From the NCBI RefSeq assembly GCF_014196845.1, contig NZ_JACIEM010000004.1, forward strand, positions 496,001-560,000: a DNA stretch of 64,000 nt. The letters are read 5' to 3'. Both the position numbers and the translations under genes were made by a program. The stretch comes from Aurantimonas endophytica (GTDB lineage: Bacteria; Pseudomonadota; Alphaproteobacteria; Rhizobiales; Rhizobiaceae). The stretch's first letter is position 1. The number at the start of each line of letters is the position of its first letter. Shown here piece by piece: positions 56,235 to 64,000 of this stretch. A model generated the notes under the pieces. That model saw only the letters and a list, made by a program, of their open reading frames with translations. It had not been told where the DNA came from and made no database searches.

Positions 56235-57701
56235 ATGCAACAACCGCCGGACCATGGTCTCGAGCCGGGCCGAAACTGTTTCCGGATCGACACGGCGGAT
56301 CGCGCCTCGGTGATCGTCGATGCCGACGACTATTTCCATTTCGCCCGGGCCGCGATGCTGGAGGCCAAGCAACGCATTACCCTTGTCGGCTGGGACTTCG
56401 ACTCGCGGATCGGCTTCGGCCGCAACGTGGCCGACGACGGGCCGCGCAAGCTCGGAAAGTTCATCCTCTGGCTGGTGAAGCGGCGACCCGAGCTCGAGGT
56501 CTTCCTGCTGCGCTGGGATGTCGGCGCGGCCGCTACCCTGGTCCGCGGCACGACCATCCTGCGGCTGATCGGCTGGATGCGCCATCCGCGCATCCACACC
56601 AAGCTGGACGGCGCGCACCCGCCGGCTTCGTCGCACCACCAGAAGATCGTCGTCATCGACGACTGCTTCGCCTTTTGCGGCGGCATCGACATGACCGGCG
56701 ACCGCTGGGACACGCGGGAGCATCGCTACAGGGACGAGCGGCGACGCCGGCCCACGACGAACCGGCGCTACAAGCCCTGGCACGACGCGACATCCGCCTT
56801 TTCGGGGCCGATCACCACCTCGCTCGCCGAAGTTTGCCGGCAGCGCTGGGAGGCGGCAGGCGGCACGCCCGAGATGCATCCGATCGAGGGCGTGAAGGCC
56901 AGCTGGCCGGAAGGGTTGTGGACCCAGTTCCGCGATGTGCCGATGGCGATCTCTCGCTCTGCGCCGGAACAGGACGGGCGGCCCGCGGTGCACGAGATCG
57001 AGCAGCTCTATGTCGACCAGATCGCCCGGGCCAAGCGCTTCATCTATGCCGAGAGCCAGTACTTTGCTTCGCGCCGCATCGCCGAAGCCGTCGCCGCCCG
57101 CCTCGAGGAGCCGGCGGGCCCGGAGATCGTGATCGTCAATCCGCAGAGCGCCGAGGGGTGGCTCGAGCCGATCGCCATGAACACCGCAAGGGCGCGCTTC
57201 GTCGAAGCGTTGCAGCGCAAGGACCGCGACGGCCGCTTCCGAATGTACCATCCCTACAATGACGGCGGCGAAGCGATCTATGTCCATGCCAAGGTGCTGG
57301 TAGTGGACGATCAGGTGCTGCGTATCGGATCGTCCAACATGAACAACCGCTCGATGCGTCTCGATACCGAGTGCGACGTGACGATCGACGCGGCACTGGT
57401 CGACGATCCGACCGTGCCGACGACGATCGCGGCGATCCGCGACGATTTCCTGGCCGAGCATCTGGGCTGCGACACTGCAACGATCGCCGATGCGATCAGC
57501 CGTTGCGGCTCGCTGATCGAGGCGATCGAGGGGCTGAGGGGCAAGGGGCGCACGCTCCGGCCCTATCGCATGCCAGAGATTTCCGACGGCGAGGCCTGGC
57601 TGGCGGACAACGAGGTTCTCGATCCGGAAGGCCCGTCCGAGATGTTCGAGCCGTTGTCGCAGCGCGGCCTGTTCCGGCGCTGGCGTCGCCGCAAGGCCTG
57701 A
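56235..57701 (+). CDS. Phospholipase D-like / cardiolipin synthase-like protein
   Basis: A 488-residue protein with two HKD motifs: HHQKIVVID (His135, Lys137, Asp142) followed by CFAFCGGIDMTGDRWD, and HAKVLVVDD (His351, Lys353, Asp358) followed by LRIGSSNMNNRSM. Both sites are complete, so it should be catalytic as a phosphodiesterase or transphosphatidylase. There is no membrane anchor, unlike ClsA, and it resembles the VTT-lacking plant-PLD-like proteins of rhizobia. It starts 182 bp after the ClC gene, perhaps as an independent unit. Confidence 0.9.
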   Translation: MQQPPDHGLEPGRNCFRIDTADRASVIVDADDYFHFARAAMLEAKQRITLVGWDFDSRIGFGRNVADDGPRKLGKFILWLVKRRPELEVFLLRWDVGAAATLVRGTTILRLIGWMRHPRIHTKLDGAHPPASSHHQKIVVIDDCFAFCGGIDMTGDRWDTREHRYRDERRRRPTTNRRYKPWHDATSAFSGPITTSLAEVCRQRWEAAGGTPEMHPIEGVKASWPEGLWTQFRDVPMAISRSAPEQDGRPAVHEIEQLYVDQIARAKRFIYAESQYFASRRIAEAVAARLEEPAGPEIVIVNPQSAEGWLEPIAMNTARARFVEALQRKDRDGRFRMYHPYNDGGEAIYVHAKVLVVDDQVLRIGSSNMNNRSMRLDTECDVTIDAALVDDPTVPTTIAAIRDDFLAEHLGCDTATIADAISRCGSLIEAIEGLRGKGRTLRPYRMPEISDGEAWLADNEVLDPEGPSEMFEPLSQRGLFRRWRRRKA

Positions 57702-58150
57702 AACAACGCGCCTTCCGCTGGCTGAGCGATCCGACGTCGCTTTCCTGGTTTGCCTGCACGGGGACGGCGCGAGAGCGGGGAAGGCCTACGCCAGCGGAGC
57801 CACTGCACCATAAGACACATGCGAATAAATAACACGAGTTACTAATTCTCGGGATGTAACGCATATACACACTTCGGAATTACGCCCTTAGGCGGCTATC
57901 GGAATGGATTATCGATAAATATAAAATGCCCTTAGGAAAATAGTTTCATGTGAGAAAGTGTCGTATCGACACGGCTGCGCCACCAGTCCGCCTTTATCCA
58001 AATCATTGTGGCGAAGAAAAATATGACATTGAAATCAGCTATTTATGTCGGATTCATCGTCGTTTTCGGGATTTAATTGCGGCTTTTTCGGAACCGTTCC
58101 CCTCACTGTCCCTTTACCGAACATCACCAAAATCACAGGGATATGTGAAA
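57702..58150. other. AT-rich regulatory spacer before the PRC-barrel gene
   Basis: A 449-bp region whose part from about 57815 on is visibly AT-rich compared with the surrounding GC-rich DNA. It contains the direct repeat GCCCTTAGG at 57884-57892 and 57928-57936 (44 bp apart), a TTATCGATAA palindrome (57909-57918), and several A/T runs. I see no convincing gene, although a frame runs in from 57950. It probably contains the promoter and regulatory sites of the secreted repeat protein. Confidence 0.5.
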
Positions 58151-59368
58151 ATGAACTATCGCTTTACATCCATGATCGCCGCATCGCTGCTCGGAACGAC
58201 TGCCATGGTCGCCTCGGCTTCGGCGCAGGATGCGGCACAGACCGCCGCCAATATCGAGGCTTGCGAAAACCTTCGCGTGATCAACGATGAGAACGCCGAG
58301 CTCTTCAACGAGGAATTCGTCGTTGGTGCCCGCCAGATCGTCGAGCAGGACGATCCGATCGCTTGTGGCCCGTGGCTTGCCGAAGCCGAGAGCGCGCTTG
58401 AAGAGAACGAAGGCGCCGACCTGACCGCGACCGGCGGCCGCATCGTCGTGACGCAGCCGGAGCCGAACGTTACCGTCGATCAGGCCGACCCGCAGGTCTC
58501 GGTTCGTCAGGATGACCCGACGGTGTCGGTCCAGCAGGCACAGCCGGAGATCATCGTGCGTCAGCAGCAGCCGACCATTCGCGTCGAGATGCCCCGCCCG
58601 ACGATCACGATCGATCAGCCGCAGCCGCAGATCATCGTCCGCATGCCGGACCCCGACGTCAACGTGACGACGCCGGAGCCGCAGGTTTCCGTCAGCCAAG
58701 CGCAGCCTGAGGTCAACGTCGAGCAGGGCCAGCCGCAGATCGCCGTCAACGAGCCCACGGTCGACGTCGAGGAGCGGGACGAGGCGAACGTCAATATCGA
58801 GGAAGGCCAGGCGGTCGTCACTCGTGAGGGCGGCGCGAGCGAAGCCCAGGTGAACATCGAGGAAAGCCAGCCGCGCGTCAGCTATGAGCAGGCCGAGCCG
58901 AACATCGAGTTCTCCGAGACCGGCGAGCCGAACGTCCAGTACAGCCAGTCGGGCGAGCCGGACATCCAGTTCGAAGAGACGGGTGACACCACTGCCTCGA
59001 TCCAGGGCGACGACCAGTTCGCCAGCCTGCGTGCCGGCGAAGAGACGATCGAAGCCGGTCAGCCGACGACCGTTGCCGCGTCCGAGATCATCGGTCGTGA
59101 CGTCGTGAACGGCGCCGACGAGGACCTCGGTGAGGTCGAGCGTCTGGTGTTCGTCGACCAGCGCATCTACGCCGTCCTGTCCGAAGGTGGTTTCCTGGGT
59201 CTCGGCGAGCGTGAGGTTGCTCTGCCGCTCGACGCCATGTCCATGCGGGGCGACGAGCTTCTCCTCCGCGGCATGACCGACGAGGACATCGACGCGCTGC
59301 CGGAGTTCGATACGACGACGGCGCCGGCCTACGAGGCCGACGAAGAGGTCGAGCTCAACACGCTCTAA
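58151..59368 (+). CDS. Secreted PRC-barrel protein with nine-residue repeats
   Basis: A 405-residue protein. The signal peptide is MNYRFTSMIAASLLGTTAMV, cleaved after ASA-Q near residue 25. Residues 40-90 are an acidic helical part with a Cys pair (Cys39, Cys72). Residues 103-200 hold a repeat with Pro every nine residues (Pro105, 114, 123 ... 195) and the pattern P-x-V/I-x-V-x-Q-x-x. Less regular units continue to about 278. Residues about 307-387 form a PRC-barrel (SEIIGRDVVNGADEDLGEVE). AGGG precedes the ATG by ten bases. PRC-barrel proteins with similar repeats occur in rhizobia; function is unknown. Confidence 0.85.
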   Translation: MNYRFTSMIAASLLGTTAMVASASAQDAAQTAANIEACENLRVINDENAELFNEEFVVGARQIVEQDDPIACGPWLAEAESALEENEGADLTATGGRIVVTQPEPNVTVDQADPQVSVRQDDPTVSVQQAQPEIIVRQQQPTIRVEMPRPTITIDQPQPQIIVRMPDPDVNVTTPEPQVSVSQAQPEVNVEQGQPQIAVNEPTVDVEERDEANVNIEEGQAVVTREGGASEAQVNIEESQPRVSYEQAEPNIEFSETGEPNVQYSQSGEPDIQFEETGDTTASIQGDDQFASLRAGEETIEAGQPTTVAASEIIGRDVVNGADEDLGEVERLVFVDQRIYAVLSEGGFLGLGEREVALPLDAMSMRGDELLLRGMTDEDIDALPEFDTTTAPAYEADEEVELNTL

Positions 59369-59380
59369 GACCAAACGACG

Positions 59381-59412
59381 AAGGGCCGGTCATCGCGACC
59401 GGCCCTTTCTTT
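59381..59412 (+). terminator. Rho-independent terminator
   Basis: AAGGGCCGGTC, a five-base loop, GACCGGCCCTT and then TCTTT. The 11-bp stem with a T-rich tail lies 12 bp after the PRC-barrel protein stop and ends that transcript before the L,D-transpeptidase gene. Confidence 0.85.
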
Positions 59413-59485
59413 ATGCGAATTCGTGCAGCGCGGAGGCCCCGCGTCTCCTCGCTTGCATGGATCGCCCCTTTCACAGGAGATTGCC

Positions 59486-60472
59486 ATGGGCCCGTTCCCG
59501 AAGACATTGATGACCGGCCTCATGGCCATCTCCTGCGCATGGCCCGCCGCGGTCCAGGCGGCCGAAATTTCCAAGGACGACGTCAACAAGGCCGAACTGG
59601 CCGACCGATCCGAGGCGACGGACGGCCCCAGCGCGCTGATGCTGAAGACGCAGATCCTGCTCGACCGGGCCGATGCCTCACCCGGCGTCATCGACGGCTA
59701 CGAGGGCGAGAATGTCACCAAGGCGCTCTCGGCCTTCGAGGAAATGAACGACCTGACCGTCGACGGCGAGCTCGACGAAGAGCTCTGGAAGTTGCTCGGC
59801 GGCGAGGAAGAGGCCGAGCTGCTGGTCGACTACGAGATCACCGCCGACGATGCGGGCCAGGACTTCATCGACGAGATCCCCGACGACTACGTTAAGCGCG
59901 CCGAACTGGATTCGCTGGGTTACACCAGCATCGAGGAGATGCTGGCGGAGCGCCACCACATGGATATCGAGCTGTTCAAGGCGCTGAACGACGGCAAGGA
60001 CATGAGCGAGGGCACCACGATCCTCGTCGCCGACATCGGCGAGCCGCGGACGGACGGTGCGGTCGCCCGCATCGAGGCCGACAAGAGCGGGGCCCAGATC
60101 CGTGCCTATGATGGCGACGACAAGCTGATCGTGGCCTATCCTGCCACCATCGGCAGCGAGGAGAACCCGTCGCCCGAGGGCACGCACGAGGTCGAGGCCG
60201 TTGCCGTCGACCCGACCTATACCTACCGGCCGGACGAGAACTTCCAGCAGGGCGAAAACGACGAGAAGCTGGTGCTTGCCGCCGGGCCCAACAATCCGGT
60301 CGGCAATGTCTGGATCGACCTGTCGGAGCCGACCTATGGCATTCACGGCACGGCCGAGCCATCCGAGATCGACAAGACCGCCTCGCATGGCTGCGTGCGC
60401 CTGACCAACTGGGACGCGATGGAACTGGCGAAGCTCGTCGACCCGGGCGTCGAGGTGAAGTTCCTGAACTGA
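59486..60472 (+). CDS. L,D-transpeptidase (YkuD) with peptidoglycan-binding-like region
   Basis: A 328-residue secreted enzyme. The signal peptide ends near AAVQA-AEIS (about residue 25). Residues 48-105 look like a PGBD1 peptidoglycan-binding helix bundle (ILLDRADASPGVIDGYEGEN). The catalytic domain carries HGTA-x(10)-SHGCVRL, with His287, His301, Cys303 and Arg305. It would form 3-3 crosslinks in peptidoglycan or attach proteins to it. CAGGAG precedes the ATG at 59486. The protein is unusually acidic. Confidence 0.9.
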   Translation: MGPFPKTLMTGLMAISCAWPAAVQAAEISKDDVNKAELADRSEATDGPSALMLKTQILLDRADASPGVIDGYEGENVTKALSAFEEMNDLTVDGELDEELWKLLGGEEEAELLVDYEITADDAGQDFIDEIPDDYVKRAELDSLGYTSIEEMLAERHHMDIELFKALNDGKDMSEGTTILVADIGEPRTDGAVARIEADKSGAQIRAYDGDDKLIVAYPATIGSEENPSPEGTHEVEAVAVDPTYTYRPDENFQQGENDEKLVLAAGPNNPVGNVWIDLSEPTYGIHGTAEPSEIDKTASHGCVRLTNWDAMELAKLVDPGVEVKFLN

Positions 60473-60555
60473 CCGCCGGGACCGGGCGGGAGTTGCATCC
60501 CGCCGAGGCGATGCGGGCCGGCTGAACTGGAGCGTCCGCCGAGCGCCCAATCGGA

Positions 60556-61326
60556 TCAGTGGCTGATCTGACCGAGGAAATCCCTGGTGCGCTGCTCGCG
60601 CGGGTGATCGAAGAAGGTCGCCGGGTCGGCGATCTCGACGATCTCGCCCTTGTCCATGAAGATCACCCGGTCGGCGACGCGCCGGGCAAAGCCCATCTCG
60701 TGGGTGACGACGAGCATCGTCATGCCCTCTTCGGCAAGGTCGATCATCGTGTCGAGCACCTCCTTGACCATCTCCGGGTCGAGCGCCGAGGTCGGCTCGT
60801 CGAACAGCATGATCTTGGGGTTCATGCACAGCGCGCGCGCGATGGCGACGCGCTGCTGCTGGCCGCCCGAGAGCTGCGCCGGGTACTTGTCGGCCTGCTC
60901 GGGGATGCGGACGCGGGCGAGATATTTTCGCGCCGTCTCCTGCGCCTCGGCCTTGGACACGCCGCGCACCTTGATCGGCGCCAGCGTGCAGTTTTCCAAC
61001 ACCGTCATGTGCGGGAAGAGATTGAACTGCTGGAACACCATGCCGACGTCACGGCGGACCAGCTCGACATTCTTCGGTCCGGCCGTCAGCTCGATCCCGT
61101 CGACGACGATCTTGCCCTTCTGGACCGCCTCGAGCTGGTTGATGCAGCGGATCAGGGTCGACTTGCCCGATCCCGACGGGCCGCACAGGACGATCTTCTC
61201 GCCCCGGCGGACCGTCAGGTCGATGGATTTCAGCGCATGGAAGTCGCCGTAATATTTGTCGACGCCCTCCATCGTCACCGCGAGGGAGTCCGCCGCTTCA
61301 GCCGTGGTCTCAACTGTCTGGCTCAT
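60556..61326 (-). CDS. Polar amino acid ABC transporter ATPase
   Basis: A 256-residue GlnQ/HisP-type ATPase: Walker [11 protein letters not shown]-loop [17 protein letters not shown], signature [15 protein letters not shown], Walker [22 protein letters not shown]-loop [14 protein letters not shown]. The Q-L-N-L-F-P and T-H-E-M-G-F segments are typical of PAAT transporters. It lies last in the operon, 27 bp after the binding protein. The N-terminal 15 residues are a short extension. Confidence 0.94.
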   Translation of the reverse strand: MSQTVETTAEAADSLAVTMEGVDKYYGDFHALKSIDLTVRRGEKIVLCGPSGSGKSTLIRCINQLEAVQKGKIVVDGIELTAGPKNVELVRRDVGMVFQQFNLFPHMTVLENCTLAPIKVRGVSKAEAQETARKYLARVRIPEQADKYPAQLSGGQQQRVAIARALCMNPKIMLFDEPTSALDPEMVKEVLDTMIDLAEEGMTMLVVTHEMGFARRVADRVIFMDKGEIVEIADPATFFDHPREQRTRDFLGQISH

Positions 61327-61353
61327 GATCGGCGTCTCCCTCTCAGGTGCTTC

Positions 61354-62157
61354 TTACTGCTGCGTCTTGGCGAGGAAGTCCGGCAGCGGCGACTGCAGCC
61401 ATTCCTCGTGGATGGCGTTGAGCTCGCCGCCTTCCTTGACGCGGTTGAGGAAGCCGTTGACGTAGGTCAGCAGCTCTTCCGAACCCTTGCGCACCGCGAT
61501 GCCCTGGCTCTGCTGGCGCAGCGGGAACTTGGCGTCGAAGCGATCGGGCGCGGCCTGGTTGATCTGCGCGATCACGACGTTGGAGGCGCCGATCAGCGGC
61601 ACCTGGCCCGACAGCAGGGCCTGGACGGCGGTCGCGTCGTCGTCGAAGCGCTGGATGTTGGCGTCGGCCGGCGCGATCTCGGTGATCGCGGTGTCCTGCG
61701 TGGAGGCGCGAGCAACGCCGACGTTCTGGCCGGAGAGGCCGGCAGCGTCGGCGACTTCGAGGCTCTGGTCGCCATAGACGAAGATCTCGATGCCGGCATA
61801 AGGTTGCGAGAAGTCGACCTGTTCGGCACGTTCCGGGGTGATGCCGAGCGAGGCGACGAGGAGGTCGACCTGGCCGGAAAGCAGATACGGAATGCGGTTC
61901 GGGCCGGTGACGGGCACGATATTGACCTCGACACCCATGTCTTCGGCGAGCAGCTTGGCGACGTCGGCGTCATAGCCGTCCGGCTGGCCCTGCAGGTCGA
62001 GGATGCCGAAGGGCGGGAAGTCGACGAGCATGCCGATATTGACGGTGCCGCGCGCCTTGATCTCCTCGACGGTCTGGGCCGAAGCCGGGGCGATCGTGGC
62101 GCCGGCGAGCAGTGCGGCCGCGGCGGCGAAGCCGAGTGCCTTGGTGAAATAGTTCAT
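61354..62157 (-). CDS. Polar amino acid ABC transporter substrate-binding protein
   Basis: A 267-residue family 3 binding protein. The signal peptide is MNYFTKALGFAAAAALLAGA, cleaved near SAQ (about residue 28). VNIGMLVDFPPFGILDLQGQ and GYDADVAKLLAEDMGVEVNI are the conserved ligand-binding start. VDLLVASLGITPERAEQVDF contains the Arg that clamps the ligand carboxylate. Which amino acid binds is not evident; a cystine or other sulphur ligand is conceivable given the cysteine synthase-like gene upstream. Confidence 0.9.
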   Translation of the reverse strand: MNYFTKALGFAAAAALLAGATIAPASAQTVEEIKARGTVNIGMLVDFPPFGILDLQGQPDGYDADVAKLLAEDMGVEVNIVPVTGPNRIPYLLSGQVDLLVASLGITPERAEQVDFSQPYAGIEIFVYGDQSLEVADAAGLSGQNVGVARASTQDTAITEIAPADANIQRFDDDATAVQALLSGQVPLIGASNVVIAQINQAAPDRFDAKFPLRQQSQGIAVRKGSEELLTYVNGFLNRVKEGGELNAIHEEWLQSPLPDFLAKTQQ

Positions 62158-62211
62158 GGTGTTCCTCCCGTTGGATGACGTCGTGCCGAAGCGGCGTGAC
62201 GATAGATAGGG

Positions 62212-62868
62212 TCAGCGCTGCGCGATGGCGGCGAAGCGGCGTTCCATGTGCCGGGCCACCAGCGACAGCGGCCAGCAGATGACGAAATAGATCAGCGCGA
62301 CCAGACCGAAGACCTTGAAGGGGTCGAAGGTGGCGTTGTTGACGATCTGGCCGGCCCGCGTCAGCTCGACGAAGCCGATGATCGAGGCGAGCGAGGTGCC
62401 CTTGATCAGCTGCACCAGGAAGCCGACCGTCGGCGCCACGGCGATGCGGGCGGCCTGCGGCAGGATGATGGATTTCATCCGGTCGTAGTAGGAGATGCCG
62501 AGAGCCCAGCTGGCTTCGGCCTGTCCCGCCGGCACCGCCTGGATGCAGCCGCGCCAGATTTCGCCGAGAAAGGCGGAGGCGTGGAGGGTCAGGGCGAGCG
62601 CGGCGGCAAACCAGGGATTGACGCCGTAGCCGAGAATGCTGAGGCCGAAGAACACCAGGAACAGCTGCATCAAGAGCGGCGTGCCCTGGAACAGGCGGAT
62701 GAAGCCGAGGGCGAGGCCGGAGATGATGCGGTTGTGCGAGACGCGGGCGAGCGCCGTGATCAGCCCGCCGACGGCGCCGCCGGCGAATGCGATCGCCGAG
62801 AGCGCAAGCGTCCACTGGACCGCGGAGAGGATGAACCAGACTTCATCGGGGCCGAAGGCGCGGATCAT
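62212..62868 (-). CDS. Polar amino acid ABC transporter permease
   Basis: A 218-residue HisM/GlnP-type permease, five predicted helices. The EAA segment is AEASWALGISYYDRMKSIILPQA. LIRLFQGTP-like sequence (FIRLFQGTPLLMQLFLVFFG) is the family hallmark. GGAGG precedes the ATG at 62868. It is 11 bp after the first permease. Confidence 0.92.
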   Translation of the reverse strand: MIRAFGPDEVWFILSAVQWTLALSAIAFAGGAVGGLITALARVSHNRIISGLALGFIRLFQGTPLLMQLFLVFFGLSILGYGVNPWFAAALALTLHASAFLGEIWRGCIQAVPAGQAEASWALGISYYDRMKSIILPQAARIAVAPTVGFLVQLIKGTSLASIIGFVELTRAGQIVNNATFDPFKVFGLVALIYFVICWPLSLVARHMERRFAAIAQR

Positions 62869-62879
62869 GTCGGTGCCTC

Positions 62880-63548
62880 CTATCGGCTCATCGGGTAGTG
62901 GAAGGCGGCCCGCTGGATCAGGCTGAAGAATGCCGAGAAGCCGAGCGAGAGGGCGAGGTACATCGCCGTGATGACCAGATAGACCTCGAACGAGGCGAAG
63001 GTCTGCGCCTGCAGGTCGTTGCCGGCGGCGGCCAAGTCGTTCGCCGAGATCACGGAGACGACGCTCGAGGTCAGCATCAGGAAGATGAACTGGCTGGTCA
63101 GCGCCGGATAGACGGTCCGCAGCGCCGGCTTCATGACGATATAGCGGAAGATCTGGCCGCGCTTCAGCCCGAGCGCCGTGCCGGCCTCGACCTGGCCGGT
63201 GGGGATCGACTCGATGCCGGCGCGTACGATCTCGGTCGCATAGGCGCCGACATTGACGACCAGCGCCAGCAGCGCCGCGGTGCCCGGCGTCAGCCGCAGG
63301 CCGAAGGCGGGAAGCGCGAAATAGATGAAGAAGATCTGGATCAGGAACGGCGTGTTGCGGATGAGCTCGATATAGACGTCGATCAGGAAGCGTACCGGCT
63401 TCGGCCCGGCCGTCTTGCCGACGGCGCAGACGACGGCGACCACCAGCCCGATCAGCATCGCCCCGAAGGACAGCTGGATCGTGACCCAGGCTCCCGCGAG
63501 GAGCTGATCGAAATTGTCGAACACGGGAGTAAAATTGAACTGGTACAC
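62880..63548 (-). CDS. Polar amino acid ABC transporter permease
   Basis: A 222-residue permease, first gene of the four-gene operon. YIELIRNTPFLIQIFFIYFA is the hallmark loop, and EAGTALGLKRGQIFRYIVMKPALR the EAA motif. Five helices are predicted. The spacer 63549-63719 (171 bp) before it should contain the promoter; no clear motif stands out. Confidence 0.93.
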   Translation of the reverse strand: MYQFNFTPVFDNFDQLLAGAWVTIQLSFGAMLIGLVVAVVCAVGKTAGPKPVRFLIDVYIELIRNTPFLIQIFFIYFALPAFGLRLTPGTAALLALVVNVGAYATEIVRAGIESIPTGQVEAGTALGLKRGQIFRYIVMKPALRTVYPALTSQFIFLMLTSSVVSVISANDLAAAGNDLQAQTFASFEVYLVITAMYLALSLGFSAFFSLIQRAAFHYPMSR

Positions 63549-63719
63549 GCCCGACCTCTCCAGAGGCGTGGAAGGCGTGCTTCCCCCTCGCTGCAGCCAT
63601 TCGACCGCCAGCCGCCCGCAGGCACTGGCCCGATCTACCGGACCAGCCGCGCGAGCGTCAACCCTTTGACTCCGCGTAAGGTGTGGCCCTCGGTGTGGGA
63701 CAGGTGGGCGCCAGGGGGG

Positions 63720-64000
63720 CTAGAGCCCGTCGACGCCGCGGTCGATGAAGGCCTCGATGCGCCGGCGGTAGGGATCGAGGTCGATGCCGTTCGCCTTCAG
63801 CCAGCCCGGATCGTAATAGGTCGAGGCATAGCGGTCGCCGCTGTCGCAGATCAGCGTGACCAGCGAGCCCGTCTCGCCGGCGCGCATCATGCAGGCGGCG
63901 ATCCAGCAGAGGCCGAAGAAATTGGTGCCGGTCGAGCCGCCGACGCGGCGGAACAGGCGCTCGGAGAGCACGTGCATCGCCGCAATCGAGGCGGCGTCCG
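63720..64000 (-). CDS. PLP-dependent cysteine synthase-like protein, C-terminal part
   Basis: About 93 C-terminal codons of a fold-type II PLP enzyme, entering from the right edge. RRVGGSTGTNFFGLCWIAAC holds the Gly/Ser/Thr phosphate-binding loop, and TLICDSGDRYASTYYDPGWL is the family C-terminal signature of O-acetylserine sulfhydrylase-like proteins. The reading frame continues past 63977 to the edge. It ends 171 bp before the amino acid permease gene on the same strand. Whether it is CysK or a related cysteine or cystathionine synthase needs the missing N-terminal two thirds. Confidence 0.8.
   Translation of the reverse strand, partial: DAASIAAMHVLSERLFRRVGGSTGTNFFGLCWIAACMMRAGETGSLVTLICDSGDRYASTYYDPGWLKANGIDLDPYRRRIEAFIDRGVDGL

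Noticed and set aside
58440-59000. Tandem DNA repeats resembling a CRISPR array
   Set aside because: The periodicity is the nine-codon protein repeat of the PRC-barrel protein; units vary at DNA level and there are no spacers.

Overview
The window is GC-rich DNA with densely packed operons. Stop and start codons often overlap (TGATG or ATGA), and spacers are mostly under 200 bp. Gene content points to an alphaproteobacterium of the Hyphomicrobiales (Rhizobiales): a Rhizobium-type glycerol ABC transporter operon (glpD-STPQUV-K), a liv operon with a DUF6867 gene, a Methylobacterium FDH1-like formate dehydrogenase, a DUF3329 gene, and a GATCCTCGGG-type intergenic palindrome of the kind seen in this order. 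An Aurantimonas-like genus is a guess. I see no rRNA, tRNA, IS element, prophage or CRISPR array.

Layout. 1-393: a vapBC toxin-antitoxin pair cut by the window edge. 509-10663 (minus): the complete glycerol regulon, read glpR, glpD, glpS, glpT, glpP, glpQ, glpU, glpV, glpK. Matching TTTCG-type sites lie in front of glpR and in front of glpD. 10751-13384: a D-amino-acid-type transaminase, divergent from an SDR and enoyl-CoA hydratase pair. 13519-19235 (minus): a branched-chain amino acid ABC transporter. 19491-20321: a PAP2 phosphatase. 20381-27295 (minus): a seven-gene operon with a PLP aminotransferase, an agmatinase-like ureohydrolase, a polyamine-type ABC transporter and a nitrilase, divergent from a LysR gene. 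This looks like uptake and breakdown of a guanidino or amino compound.

28370-29842 (minus): hemN behind a small membrane peptide and an FNR-like box. 29970-33487 (minus): a four-gene unit with a family-2 glycosyltransferase, an acyl-CoA-dehydrogenase-like flavoprotein, a PIG-L deacetylase and a methyltransferase. It is the best candidate here for an uncharacterised pathway. 33751-37356 (plus): phosphoketolase and acetate kinase, also with an upstream FNR-like box. 37474-40047: a small secreted protein, a D-lyxose isomerase-like cupin, and an HPP membrane protein with CBS domains. 40059-47518: a sugar ABC operon with a sugar isomerase/epimerase and a Gfo/Idh dehydrogenase, controlled by a divergent LacI regulator with two identical palindromic operators.

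47529-47724: two perfect 32-bp palindromic repeats in inverted orientation. 47784-48891 (minus): a DUF3329 protein and an SDR whose YxxxK motif is replaced. 49091-53556 (minus): a two-subunit NAD-dependent formate dehydrogenase. 53887-57701: a small unknown protein, a ClC-type chloride transporter with CBS domains and a phospholipase D-like enzyme. 57702-60472: an AT-rich spacer, a secreted PRC-barrel protein with an exact nine-residue repeat, and an L,D-transpeptidase. 60556-63548 (minus): a polar amino acid ABC transporter. 63720-64000: the 3' end of a cysteine synthase-like gene.

Overall this is a metabolically broad heterotroph. It has many periplasmic-binding-protein importers (glycerol, branched-chain amino acids, a polyamine-like compound, a sugar, polar amino acids), C1 and formate oxidation, and signs of oxygen-responsive control.
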